Made by a program: the position numbers and the translations under genes. Below are positions 34,667 to 43,965 of a stretch of DNA of 64,000 bases, piece after piece. Origin of the DNA: Bacteroidales bacterium UBA6192 (lineage in GTDB: Bacteria > Bacteroidota > Bacteroidia > Bacteroidales > F082); contig DITE01000077.1 in the NCBI GenBank assembly GCA_002422725.1, positions 1-64,000 of the forward strand, given 5' to 3'. Numbering within the stretch: the first letter of the stretch is position 1; every line of letters starts with the position of its first letter. The notes under the pieces were generated by a model. That model saw only the letters and a program-made list of their open reading frames with translations, was not told the DNA's origin and searched no databases.

Positions 34667-35686
34667 TCACACTAACGACTCGCGGATTTTTGCTTCAATT
34701 TCATCACTTAGGTCCGGGTTATCAATTAAGAGGTTCTTCACTGCATCCCTACCCTGACCAAGTTTGGTTTCACCATAACTGAACCAGCTTCCGCTTTTCT
34801 TAATAATATTGAGTTCAACGCCAAGATCAATGATTTCGCCTGTGTGCGAAATCCCTTCACCATAAATAATGTCGAATTCAGCTTTTTTGAATGGTGGGGC
34901 AACCTTGTTCTTAACAACTTTAACCTTCACCCTGTTACCGGTAATATTTTCACCTTCTTTTAACTGATTAACCTTACGGATATCAAGCCTCACCGAAGAG
35001 TAAAACTTTAGCGCATTTCCACCGGTTGTTGTTTCCGGGTTTCCAAACATGACTCCAATTTTGTCGCGCAACTGATTGATAAATACACAAATAGATCCGG
35101 TTCGACTAATGCTTGCGGTTAGTTTACGCAGTGCCTGTGACATTAGCCTTGCCTGAAGACCCATTTTGGAATCACCCATTTCGCCTTCAATCTCACTCTT
35201 TGGTGTTAAAGCTGCCACTGAGTCAATCACAACAACATCGATTGCTGCAGAGCGTATCAGATGATCGGCAATTTCCAAGGCTTGCTCGCCATTATCAGGT
35301 TGTGATACCAACAGATTCTGAATGTCAACTCCCAGTTTTTGGGCATAAAACCTGTCGAAAGCATGTTCTGCATCGATAAATGCGGCAATTCCTCCTTTTT
35401 TCTGGGCTTCGGCAATCACATGCAAGGCAAGTGTTGTTTTGCCCGAACTTTCGGGACCATAAATCTCAACCACTCTTCCTTTAGGCAAACCGCCGATGCC
35501 AAGCGCAATATCAAGCCCTATTGAACCTGTAGAAATGAATTCAAGTTTTTCGATGGCCGCATCGCCAAGCTTCATTATGGCCCCTTTGCCATAAGTCTTC
35601 TCAAGATTTCCTAAGGTTGCTTCAAGCGCTTTAAGTTTCTCGGCGCGCATTTTGTCGGCGTTTTCCTTTGCTTTATCTGTTGTCAT
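34667..35686 (-). CDS. recA: Recombinase A
   Basis: A 339-residue RecA. The Walker A motif is GPESSGKTT, Walker B is VVIDSVAAL, the DNA-binding loop 1 is in [14 protein letters not shown] and loop 2 in [20 protein letters not shown]; all are intact. It carries out homologous recombination and activates LexA self-cleavage. It lies 5 bp after bcp on the minus strand, so both probably share the promoter upstream of bcp. Confidence 0.98.
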   Translation of the reverse strand: MTTDKAKENADKMRAEKLKALEATLGNLEKTYGKGAIMKLGDAAIEKLEFISTGSIGLDIALGIGGLPKGRVVEIYGPESSGKTTLALHVIAEAQKKGGIAAFIDAEHAFDRFYAQKLGVDIQNLLVSQPDNGEQALEIADHLIRSAAIDVVVIDSVAALTPKSEIEGEMGDSKMGLQARLMSQALRKLTASISRTGSICVFINQLRDKIGVMFGNPETTTGGNALKFYSSVRLDIRKVNQLKEGENITGNRVKVKVVKNKVAPPFKKAEFDIIYGEGISHTGEIIDLGVELNIIKKSGSWFSYGETKLGQGRDAVKNLLIDNPDLSDEIEAKIRESLV

Positions 35687-35691
35687 AGATG

Positions 35692-36147
35692 TTATTGGTA
35701 TAAGTTTAAAATCTGATTTGCATGATCATCTGTTTTCACCTTCTCTATTACTTCCTCAATGAAACCATTTTCATCAATAATGAAAGTTGTTCTCATTAAT
35801 CCTTCGTATTCTTTCCCATACATTTTTTTCGCTCCCCACACTCCGAACAATTTCACTATTTTAAGCTCCGGATCAGCAAGAAGGGAAAATGGCAAAGCAA
35901 ATTTATCTGCGAATTTCTTGTGCGATTTTATGTCGTCGGGGCTAACTCCTAACACAACAAATCCATTGTTAAGCATGGCATCGTGCTGATCTCTCAAACT
36001 ACAGGCTTCTTTAGTGCAACCAGGGGTATCGTCCTTAGGATAAAAATAAAGGACTATCTTTTTCCCTCTGAAGCTGGAAAGTGTAATTTTATTCTCAAAC
36101 TGGTCAATTGCAGTAAAATCAGGTGCTTTGGTTCCTTTTGTAAGCAT
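35692..36147 (-). CDS. bcp: Thiol peroxidase of the Bcp/PrxQ type
   Basis: A 151-residue peroxiredoxin. The motif [17 protein letters not shown] holds the peroxidatic Cys (PGC) and, five residues on, the resolving Cys, the typical PrxQ pair. It reduces hydroperoxides using thioredoxin. It is the first gene of a bcp-recA unit; a consensus -7 element (TATTTTTG on the minus strand, plus 36169-36176) lies just upstream. Confidence 0.95.
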   Translation of the reverse strand: MLTKGTKAPDFTAIDQFENKITLSSFRGKKIVLYFYPKDDTPGCTKEACSLRDQHDAMLNNGFVVLGVSPDDIKSHKKFADKFALPFSLLADPELKIVKLFGVWGAKKMYGKEYEGLMRTTFIIDENGFIEEVIEKVKTDDHANQILNLYQ

Positions 36148-36168
36148 TGTGGTTGAAGTTTGTTTCTA

Positions 36169-36176
36169 CAAAAATA
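36169..36176 (-). promoter_or_regulatory. -7 promoter element of bcp-recA
   Basis: Minus strand TATTTTTG matches TAnnTTTG exactly and is 21 bp before the bcp ATG. Confidence 0.55.
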
Positions 36177-36250
36177 GTGTTTTTTATATACATTTCTTAT
36201 TGAAAAAAAAAGTGTTCCCGGGTTTCCGCCAAAGCTGTCAGGCTGGGTTC

Positions 36251-36271
36251 TTGTTCCTTGTTCCTTGTTCC
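36251..36271. repeat. Three tandem TTGTTCC heptamers
   Basis: Three perfect copies of TTGTTCC in a row, with degenerate copies on either side (GGTTC before, GTTTCTTGTTTC after). It lies in the 217-bp gap between bcp and the T9SS gene at 36365. Confidence 0.7.
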
Positions 36272-36299
36272 GTGTTTCTTGTTTCTGGTTGCGGGTTCC

Positions 36300-36358
36300 G
36301 CTGTTGGCTTTTGGCTATTGGACAACCTCAGCTTTCTAAAAGCCAATAGCCAACAGCC
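36300..36358. repeat. Inverted repeat between bcp and a T9SS gene
   Basis: TTGGCTATTGG (36311-36321) pairs with CCAATAGCCAA (36343-36353), and GCTGTTGGCT (36300-36309) with AGCCAACAGC (36348-36357); the two pairings overlap and are alternatives. No T-run follows on either side, so it is not a standard terminator. Confidence 0.65.
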
Positions 36359-36364
36359 AACTGT

Positions 36365-38683
36365 TCACCGTTCACTTTTCACTACTCTTAAAGTTTCTAC
36401 TTCCTTACCTTCTTCAACCAAACTAATGATATAGGCTCCGGCGGGGAGGTCTTCGCCAGCGCTGCCGCGGCCATTCCAGTGCAGGGTGGTGTAGGCCAGG
36501 CGGTTGTCGGCCTGATCGAGCAGGCGGGCTACTTCGCGGCCCAGGAGGTTGTGCACTGTGATGCGCACCTGAATCCCTGTTTTAGGCGTTACCGTGAGGC
36601 TAAGTTCATGGGTAAAGGGGTTGGGCGCGGCCACAAGGCGGGCAGGGGTTTTGGCTTGTAGCCTGCTTTCGCCTATGGTTACCGGGTTGAACTCATATGC
36701 ACCCATATCCACACTGCCGCCCCACATACGCGGGTTGCCGGCCAGGTCGGTGGCAGGAAGGGTGATGCCCTCTGGCAGATCAAGGGTGCCGGCATCAATG
36801 CATGGCGACAAGCCAGACAGGGAATAAGGGAAATCGCCATAACCGGTGAAGAGGGGGTCGGTGTTGATGTTGGAGGTGTCGTAGTACAGTATGCCTGCGC
36901 CGGGATCGTAGAAGCTGTTGGTGCCGCCCAGTACTAAGGAGTTGTGGATGTTGACCGTGGGCTTGTTGCCTTCCGGGGCAAAGAAGCCGAACTCGGTGGG
37001 CTGGTTCTGGTAAAAGATGGAGTTGTAGATGTTGACGTTTGACAGACCCTGTATGTTGAAGGAGGCACCCCACTGAGAGTTGACCGCACGGTTGTTTGCA
37101 AAGGTGCAGTTGATGATGTTGGCATTCACCTTATCGAGCACGATGGCTCCGCGGGTTACATAACCCTGGTTGGTGCTGTCGGTGTTGTCGGCGACAAGGC
37201 TGTTGATCAGGGAAATGTTCTTTGACTCCTCATTTTCAGGCATATAACTATATAGTCTGATTGGATTGAAATAATAGCCAAAATAATAAAGGGGGGGATG
37301 TGTATTTGTTACCTTGATATGGCTCACTTTACTGGATCTCTTTATAGATTCGTAATCACCCACACTGACCCATAAGGGGATCCCATGAATGTTTTCAAAC
37401 TCGCAATTTGAAATGCTTAAGTTCTCATTCATATCAGCCTGAATTCCCCCAATATTGAAGTCATAGCTACTAATAATCTTTAAACTATCCAATAAAATAG
37501 TTCCATAATTGTAATTAATATTCACTCTACCATCAAAACCGCCACCTAGAATTGAACTTCCATTTACCAGACTCATGTTCTTTATACTAAAAGGGCCAAA
37601 AACTCTTATTCCTGAAATGATTTTAGAATTTAACTCAGCATCAATAATAGTTTCTGTAGCACTTTTACCCACTATACTTACCGAGTCTTTCAGTCCCAGG
37701 GGCAACCTTTCCTGGTTGGCGGATTGGGCATACAGGCCTTCGGAAAGGCGGATAGTCTGGGGCTGCCCGGGAGCAGGCTTGGCCTTTACCAGAGCAAGCC
37801 AGATGTTCTTTACAGGCTCCTCGGGCGACAGGCCACTGTTGGCATTGTCGCCCTGTGGGCTGACATACAATGTTTCCGCGCTTTGTTCCACCATATGGTT
37901 CCACCCGTCAAAAGTAAAAGTGTTTCCCGATGAATCCGGCTCGGCATAAATATGGTAGCGGTCGGGTTGGGCCACCATAAAGGTATCCATGTACACATGA
38001 AAAGGGTGGACACTGTTAACCTTATGAATCTCCGTCCCTGAAAAGCCATAATTATTATACATGCTGCAGCGGTTGATCGAATCTAATACTATTAAGGATG
38101 ACCCAATAGTTATACCGCCCCCTTCACCGTAGGAGTAATTGTTCCTGATAATGGTATTTGATAAAGACAATTCAGAGTTTATCACAGTGATACCAGCACC
38201 ACCTTTAGTTCCAATGTTTTCCTGTATGATACAGTCCACTATTTCACCTAAAGTGTATTTCAGGAAAAATCCACCACCATAAGTCATGAAACCATTTTTA
38301 ATGGCAAACCCAGTAATAGTAAAATCGGTATATAACCCAACTTTACCTTCAATATAAATACATAGATCGACCCCCCCTCCATCAATGACAGTCTGGTTTC
38401 GGTAAGCGATATCGCCCGTTGTGAGCGTAAGACTTCCCAGGGTCAGGCTCTTTTCTTTGAAGTCAAGGTTCTCGTAGTACACCCCCGGCCACACCAGCAC
38501 TGTGTCGCCGTTGGCCGCCGCATCAATAGCCTCCTGTATGGCCATGAACATGCCCGTGCCGTCCTGTTTTACCGTCAGGATCTGTGCCGAAAGGGAAAGG
38601 GGTAACACGAAAAGCAACAGCAATATAATGAAAGACTTTGCAGGTTTACTCAGTTGAGCGTTTATATGGTATTTTGTTTGCAT
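36365..38683 (-). CDS. T9SS-exported parallel beta-helix protein, GC-mosaic gene
   Basis: A 772-residue protein with a signal peptide (ending SLSAQ). The N-terminal repeats (AIQEAIDAAANGDTVLVWPG, GGGVDLCIYIEG, NTIIRNNYSYGEGGG) and later ones (LSISNCEFENIHG, INCTFANNRAV, IYNSIFYQNQP) form a right-handed beta-helix of the kind seen in polysaccharide lyases and adhesins. The C-terminus from LVAAPNPF to the end, with WNGRGSAGEDLPAGAYI, is a T9SS/FlgD-like sorting domain. Substrate or ligand is unknown. Base composition switches sharply along the gene: about 70% GC at 36481-36540 against 33% at 37501-37560. It follows the 1383-residue cargo gene with a 4-bp gap. Confidence 0.8.
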   Translation of the reverse strand: MQTKYHINAQLSKPAKSFIILLLLFVLPLSLSAQILTVKQDGTGMFMAIQEAIDAAANGDTVLVWPGVYYENLDFKEKSLTLGSLTLTTGDIAYRNQTVIDGGGVDLCIYIEGKVGLYTDFTITGFAIKNGFMTYGGGFFLKYTLGEIVDCIIQENIGTKGGAGITVINSELSLSNTIIRNNYSYGEGGGITIGSSLIVLDSINRCSMYNNYGFSGTEIHKVNSVHPFHVYMDTFMVAQPDRYHIYAEPDSSGNTFTFDGWNHMVEQSAETLYVSPQGDNANSGLSPEEPVKNIWLALVKAKPAPGQPQTIRLSEGLYAQSANQERLPLGLKDSVSIVGKSATETIIDAELNSKIISGIRVFGPFSIKNMSLVNGSSILGGGFDGRVNINYNYGTILLDSLKIISSYDFNIGGIQADMNENLSISNCEFENIHGIPLWVSVGDYESIKRSSKVSHIKVTNTHPPLYYFGYYFNPIRLYSYMPENEESKNISLINSLVADNTDSTNQGYVTRGAIVLDKVNANIINCTFANNRAVNSQWGASFNIQGLSNVNIYNSIFYQNQPTEFGFFAPEGNKPTVNIHNSLVLGGTNSFYDPGAGILYYDTSNINTDPLFTGYGDFPYSLSGLSPCIDAGTLDLPEGITLPATDLAGNPRMWGGSVDMGAYEFNPVTIGESRLQAKTPARLVAAPNPFTHELSLTVTPKTGIQVRITVHNLLGREVARLLDQADNRLAYTTLHWNGRGSAGEDLPAGAYIISLVEEGKEVETLRVVKSER

Positions 38684-38687
38684 CAGC

Positions 38688-41600
38688 TTACCTGAGGATA
38701 AGTTTGTGTTGCGCCTGCCGTTGGCCTGCTGTTGCCTTCAGCAGGTAAAGCCCGGCGGGCAGAGCCTGTGGCCTTGTGAGGCTGATTTGCTGGTTGCCTT
38801 TAGTCAGATAACTGTTATGCAGTTCATAAAGCTGCCGGCCCATGAGGTCGAGCAGTACGATCTGGCAATGGTTTTCGTCGGGCATATTGATCAACAGCTG
38901 TATCTCGTCCCCGGCGGGGTTAGGGAACGCACTTATTTCAAGGTGCTGTGTAAGTTCCTGTGGCAGGTCATCAGCTTGTCTCATAAAGGAGACCACATAG
39001 TACTCTCGCCTTTCGTGGGGGTTGATCCTCCTTTTGGCAAACCTGCCGGTGCGGTTGTCCATGAGCGAATAGGCCGGCCTGTGCCTGTCTTCGGACAGGG
39101 ATTTCATGGGGCTGTGCTGTTCGAAATAGAGTGAATCGCCTGTCAGGCCGTCCATATAGGCGTTGAGGACCACCACAGTGTCGCCGGGCTGCACCACGCT
39201 GGCCCCAACGCAGGTGTCGTTAATGAAAGCACCGATTTCGGTGATGCCTGAGGTGGTGTCGAGGGCAATCACAATGGGAGTATAATCGGCTTTTAGCGTA
39301 TAGGAATAATACACAGGTCCGGGGTCAGGAGCCACATAGGGTGGCTGCCCGTTGATGTTCCACCGAAAATTGTTAATGTTGCTACTGGCGCGCAGCACCA
39401 CCATATCACCGTATTTAACTCTGGTAGACCCGGGCGAACAATGCCAGCGAGGGCCGGGTGCAGGAAGCGGCTGCGGATCCCATCCCCCTAAAGGAGACCA
39501 TTCGGTGAACACGCAACTCCATTCCTGATGTTTGATTCCATAAATAGCAGGCCTGTCCCCCTGAGCGAAAGCACCGAGGGCATCAAAGATATCCTGCTCT
39601 TCATACAACCAGTAGCCTGTCCAGTTCTCGCGCCTGAGCGTTGGGTTCGCGGGGTCTGTGGAAGCATAAAGGTACTTCTCGTGGATGGGGCTTTCTAAGG
39701 CGCCTGCCAGATGGAGGAAAACCCTGTTTTGATCGGTATAAAAATCAAGTTTGTAGCCTCGGTCTTGTATTGTTGATTCTATTTCAGGCTGAAGCGGGAT
39801 CCAGTCGGTTTGTGGCTCGTTCCAATTTGCTTTAACCAATAGATTTTCAGATGTTCCTGGCAGGTTGTTATAAAACAGGTGAGTTTTATAAACATCAAAG
39901 TCTTCGGGTTGAATGTTTCCTTCTCCATTGAGCACAGGATGGGTGTTCAGTGCCATATCTAATGTTGCGTAGTTTTGTCCTGTTACAAGGCGGAGTCGGG
40001 GGAAGGAGATCCAGTTGATTATATTGGGCTGTAGTGGTATTGCTTCGTGGGGGGTATAACCCACAGTTGAAATGTTACAATGCCCTCCGTGTGCAACTAA
40101 GATGCGGTTGGTATAAGGGTCGGGATACAGGTCGGCCTTCTTGAAATATACTTCAGATTCCATTGTTAAATATGGAAAATTAACCGGTGTAATATTGCTT
40201 GTAGCCAGATCGGGGTTAATCTTGTAGAGCCGTGCCGGTGTGTTGGCTTCTTTGGTGTGGTCGCCTTTGTAATAAACATACAAATGGCGGTCGAAGCGGT
40301 TATACATCATCCCTGCAGCATGGCCAGCCTGTACGAAAATAGGTACAGTTCCAACAACAGGGGTATTTGTCTCCCATCCCGTTACTTCATACACAGCGAT
40401 TTGTCTGCTGCTTTTTACTTTTGGCACAATATCTTTATTGGGTTCATCCATTAGCACATATAGCTTTGATCGTTCGGCATCGTATTCCATAAATCTGATT
40501 GTAGGAGAAAACTCGGTCGATTGAACTATATTTACTGTAGTATCATATGATAAACCAGTAGTATTGAAAACCCTAAAACTTTTATCACCATCCCTGATAA
40601 CCAACTTATCGTAATCCCCTTCAAAAGCAGGTTGTGCCGGAATAAATACCATATCTTTCGGGTAGTCTCCATTATAAGTTACAACTGTATCAATAATACC
40701 GTTTAACACCTTAAAAATGGATATAAAAGCGATTGACTGTATAGCAGCGCTATCACCTTCCGCTCCAGTTGCCGTGATTGTGGTAAAGCCGTCAGTACTG
40801 TACCTTTCCGTAGTGTAGGGTTCTGATTGTTTTTGTCCATAACCCAGCACAATGTAATCATGCCCGGTGGTTAGGTTATGCTCAAAATATGCACTAATGT
40901 ATTGATTTTTTTTTGCAGAAGCGGGAATTTGAAAAAATATCGAATCTGCATTGATTAAAGTGTAGTCGACCGCGTTAAAAGAGCTCACGAAGGCCTGTTG
41001 TGTGGTGGTTGAATGTGCATTGCATAACACATAAAGATAGCCCGATGGCGAAATAAACAAATCGCTACAGTTGAAGGCATTTGGGATTTCGATTTCAGCT
41101 TTCAGATTGTTATCTTTGTTCAATACCAGAACTTTACCGAATTCGTTCTTCCTGATGTTATTTTCTGAAATCAGCATGTCGCCAGTGAAAGGGTTATACA
41201 CCATATCACCAATAGGTTTATCCACAAGGTGACCTAAACCTACTGATTCTTCGGGGTTGTCCATATTTGCAGCATACAGGCCCGGGTTCTCTGTCAAAAG
41301 GTTATGAAATAAGTAGTAGGTCCTATTCATGGGGTTTGCCCTGATATGGAAAACAGGCTTTCCGAATACGATTTCAGTAGTTTTTTGTAAGGCTCCATTG
41401 TAAACATCAATTCCGTTTTTCAGGGTATTCAACACAAAATATTTATTATCAGCCTTTATTGCCCCCATAAAAAAAGCTGCCCTTGAAATAGAAACCCTCT
41501 GTTGTACATATGGTTCTGTGGGAGAATTCTTTTTCACCTGAACCAATTCGTCTTTCTTGCATAAGAAAATCTCATTGCCAATCTTGCTGAAATACAATGG

Positions 41601-42839
41601 ATAGTTCATATTGTCCAAACTATCACCAAATATACCTCCATCATTTTCAATAAAATATGGGGCGTCTGTGCCAAATGAATACACATACAGGTCATTCCCA
41701 TACCCATCCCTGTTCAACTGGTTAACATACATATCTTTTGTTCCATCAATATCATAAGGTGCAAATGTCATCAACATCGAATTGGCTGTGTTGTCATAGC
41801 AGGCATCTGTGATCCTTTTCGATGGCGCTGGAAAACTTGATGTATCCACCGGGTTGTTTACAGGAAACCAGGTTACACGAACCTGCTCGGTTATTGCAGG
41901 TTCAACTGTGTCAGATCCAGCATTAGAAAATGGCAAACGGTAAGGAAAAGCAGCAATGTGCTGGCTGTAGTTGAAGGTAAATGAAAGCAATTTACTGAAT
42001 TTTCCGTTCAGTGTTGCTACAGAATCCAGAACAGATTTGGTCCAATTGCTTCCGCTTTTTGTGTATTCATAAGTATTTATCTTTCCTTTTCGTGCCAGAA
42101 ACACCTTGAAAATGCTGCTATTACCTTGAGTATGCTCAAAGTCAAAAATGGTCTCAGTATAGTTTTGGGCACTATTTACATAAATACTATCAATTAATTC
42201 CCAATTGTTAAAACCACTGAGGTCGAAGATAGCAAAATAATTTGCCCTTATATGAAAGTTCCCTATTGCGTTGTCCGGGCTTTTTACGCCACACAACCAA
42301 AACAAACGTTGGTTTATTGAATCATATTTCAGGCTGTTCGACCCATCCATGATGCGGTTGTTCAATTCTGTCGGTTTGAGGATAAAAGGCTCTATCTGCT
42401 GTCCGCTGACCAGTTGCTGTGCCGTTACCTTATAGATGTTTAGCAAGGGGTCCACTACATACAACAAATCCAAATAATTGTCATACACCATATAGTTCAT
42501 TGTGCCAGGCCATAATTCCCTGTCAAAAACCAAGGGTGAAAAACGTCCATAGTACTCATTTACGTGAAATGGGAGATTGTTGATCCGAGTAAGATCTGAT
42601 GCCTTGTGAACGGTTAACCCCTCAATGGAATAAGACACAATGTAAGGGGTGTTATCATATGTAATGCTTATTATTTGCTGAATGAAGTTTCCTGGCACCC
42701 CCGGGAAAGGATAATTAACAGGGTTTTGGCTATGTACCATTAACATCAGGAATAAAAGAAACATGACAAGATAAGCCCTGGAAAAACAGCAGTGAGGTGC
42801 AAAGTTGCCAATGTTTAAAAAGTTAAGTTTGGTTTTCAT
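38688..42839 (-). CDS. Very large T9SS-exported protein with propeller-like repeats
   Basis: A 1383-residue protein with an unusually long N-terminal segment before the hydrophobic signal (residues about 20-37, cleaved near VHSQ). Residues about 60-1000 contain irregular repeats of beta-propeller character (NPMNRTYYLFHN, NPFTGDMLISEN, ISPSGYLYVLCN). A C-terminal type A T9SS domain begins ISAFPNPAGDE and ends KLILR. I recognise no catalytic motif. The last 310 residues are encoded by GC-rich DNA, the rest by AT-rich DNA, continuing the mosaic pattern of the gene downstream. A CAAAACTA (minus strand TAGTTTTG) at 42905-42912 is a possible promoter element. Confidence 0.75.
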   Translation of the reverse strand: MKTKLNFLNIGNFAPHCCFSRAYLVMFLLFLMLMVHSQNPVNYPFPGVPGNFIQQIISITYDNTPYIVSYSIEGLTVHKASDLTRINNLPFHVNEYYGRFSPLVFDRELWPGTMNYMVYDNYLDLLYVVDPLLNIYKVTAQQLVSGQQIEPFILKPTELNNRIMDGSNSLKYDSINQRLFWLCGVKSPDNAIGNFHIRANYFAIFDLSGFNNWELIDSIYVNSAQNYTETIFDFEHTQGNSSIFKVFLARKGKINTYEYTKSGSNWTKSVLDSVATLNGKFSKLLSFTFNYSQHIAAFPYRLPFSNAGSDTVEPAITEQVRVTWFPVNNPVDTSSFPAPSKRITDACYDNTANSMLMTFAPYDIDGTKDMYVNQLNRDGYGNDLYVYSFGTDAPYFIENDGGIFGDSLDNMNYPLYFSKIGNEIFLCKKDELVQVKKNSPTEPYVQQRVSISRAAFFMGAIKADNKYFVLNTLKNGIDVYNGALQKTTEIVFGKPVFHIRANPMNRTYYLFHNLLTENPGLYAANMDNPEESVGLGHLVDKPIGDMVYNPFTGDMLISENNIRKNEFGKVLVLNKDNNLKAEIEIPNAFNCSDLFISPSGYLYVLCNAHSTTTQQAFVSSFNAVDYTLINADSIFFQIPASAKKNQYISAYFEHNLTTGHDYIVLGYGQKQSEPYTTERYSTDGFTTITATGAEGDSAAIQSIAFISIFKVLNGIIDTVVTYNGDYPKDMVFIPAQPAFEGDYDKLVIRDGDKSFRVFNTTGLSYDTTVNIVQSTEFSPTIRFMEYDAERSKLYVLMDEPNKDIVPKVKSSRQIAVYEVTGWETNTPVVGTVPIFVQAGHAAGMMYNRFDRHLYVYYKGDHTKEANTPARLYKINPDLATSNITPVNFPYLTMESEVYFKKADLYPDPYTNRILVAHGGHCNISTVGYTPHEAIPLQPNIINWISFPRLRLVTGQNYATLDMALNTHPVLNGEGNIQPEDFDVYKTHLFYNNLPGTSENLLVKANWNEPQTDWIPLQPEIESTIQDRGYKLDFYTDQNRVFLHLAGALESPIHEKYLYASTDPANPTLRRENWTGYWLYEEQDIFDALGAFAQGDRPAIYGIKHQEWSCVFTEWSPLGGWDPQPLPAPGPRWHCSPGSTRVKYGDMVVLRASSNINNFRWNINGQPPYVAPDPGPVYYSYTLKADYTPIVIALDTTSGITEIGAFINDTCVGASVVQPGDTVVVLNAYMDGLTGDSLYFEQHSPMKSLSEDRHRPAYSLMDNRTGRFAKRRINPHERREYYVVSFMRQADDLPQELTQHLEISAFPNPAGDEIQLLINMPDENHCQIVLLDLMGRQLYELHNSYLTKGNQQISLTRPQALPAGLYLLKATAGQRQAQHKLILR

Positions 42840-43313
42840 ACTTCAGAGGTTTAAAATGTTGCTAAATGATTTATTTAGTTGAAAATACTTCATGATACAA
42901 ATTTCAAAACTACTAAATTAAAGGGAAAAGGAGATTATAAGAATTTCCTTGTTTTTGGCCATAAAAATAAAACAATCGAAAAGAAAAGTCAAAAAAAACT
43001 TTATTAATGAGTAATTTAGAATGGTTCTATGCTGGATTCTGAACCTGTCTCGTCGGTGAGGAACGAACTGACAAGATTGAGGGTTGCGGTTGATGGGATG
43101 TGATGGTAGTTTCGACTCTCAACTTTCAGTTAGGTGAATCATACTTACAGATTCATCTATTAATCAGTTATTTCAGTGGTTGATCGAAGTCGACGGTGGT
43201 TGAGCGAAGTCGAAACCACCGGTAAAAACCCTTCAAACACCTTTTGTGAGCGACAGTTGAAACATTCAAACCTCCCAACTATCAAACTTACTATCCTCTT
43301 AACTTTCATGCCT
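42840..43313. other. Gene-free region of 474 bp between a T9SS gene and nth
   Basis: Contains the putative promoter of the 1383-residue gene (minus-strand TAGTTTTG at 42905-42912), AT-rich sequence to about 43020, and a repeat pair at 43176-43220. The minus-strand ORF running through 43160-43411 is a shadow. I see no supported gene. Confidence 0.6.
43176..43220. repeat. Direct repeat with hairpin, REP-like
   Basis: GTGGTTGANCGAAGTCGA occurs twice (43176-43193 and 43196-43213) with one mismatch. The second copy is bounded by GGTGGTT and AACCACC, which form a 7-bp hairpin stem. The core TTGAGCGAAGTCGA is a dispersed intergenic sequence that I have met in many Bacteroidota genomes, but that is recollection, not a search. 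Confidence 0.7.
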
Positions 43314-43961
43314 TCAATCACTCTGTCTTCCAGACAGGTAAAAATCACAAATTTGTTGCAATCCACAATCACCACACAAAGGGTTTCTGGATTTACAAAC
43401 ATATCTTCCATGGAGTATCAGCCAATGATGTGCTTTTGGAATTAACTCTGGCGGAATAAACTTAACAAGTTGCTGCTCTGCCTGCAAGGGGTTTTTGGCA
43501 TTGGTAGTTAATCCTATTCGCGCCGACACCCTGAAAACATGGGTATCAACCGCCATTGCTGGTTGATTAAAAACTACTGAGGCAATCACATTGGCTGTTT
43601 TACGGCCCACACCTGGTAGCATCTGAAGGTCGTCAATTGATTCCGGAACAATGCCACCAAAACGACTGATGAGGAGTTGAGCCATTCCTATCAGATTTTT
43701 CGCCTTGTTATTTGGGTATGAACAGCTTTTAATTTTCTGATAAACAGCTTCCTGTGTAGCATTCGAAAGAACTTCGGGCGTAGGGAAACTCATAAAGAAA
43801 TCAGAAGTTATCTGGTTTACCCTTTTATCGGTGCACTGAGCCGACAAGATCACTGCCACCAACAATTCATAGGGTGAGTTATACACAAGCTCTGTTTCAG
43901 CAATCTGCATATTCTCACTAAAATAGTTGATCAAAAACTCAAATTTTTCGTTTTTTTTCAT
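43314..43961 (-). CDS. nth: Endonuclease III
   Basis: A 215-residue DNA glycosylase/AP lyase. The helix-hairpin-helix is LPGVGRKTANV, the catalytic Lys is the one in GRKTA and the catalytic Asp is in VDTHVFR; the 4Fe-4S cluster ligands follow the C-x6-C-x2-C-x5-C spacing in CKSRNPLCGDCGLQQIC. It removes oxidised pyrimidines in base excision repair. The frame also opens at a TTG at 43973, which would overlap rnz; the ATG at 43961 was chosen and leaves 4 bp after rnz. Confidence 0.96.
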   Translation of the reverse strand: MKKNEKFEFLINYFSENMQIAETELVYNSPYELLVAVILSAQCTDKRVNQITSDFFMSFPTPEVLSNATQEAVYQKIKSCSYPNNKAKNLIGMAQLLISRFGGIVPESIDDLQMLPGVGRKTANVIASVVFNQPAMAVDTHVFRVSARIGLTTNAKNPLQAEQQLVKFIPPELIPKAHHWLILHGRYVCKSRNPLCGDCGLQQICDFYLSGRQSD

Positions 43962-43965
43962 AGCC

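Noticed and set aside
36240..36372. Possible CRISPR array because of repeated TTGTTCC units
   Set aside because: Repeats are contiguous heptamers with no spacers and there are no cas genes.
36479..37949. Several ORFs on both strands inside the 772-residue T9SS gene
   Set aside because: They arise because GC-rich DNA has few stops; the beta-helix frame is the only one with a signal peptide and sorting domain.
38706..39134. 142-residue plus-strand ORF antisense to the C-terminus of the 1383-residue gene
   Set aside because: Lies over the sorting domain in GC-rich sequence; no domain or start context.
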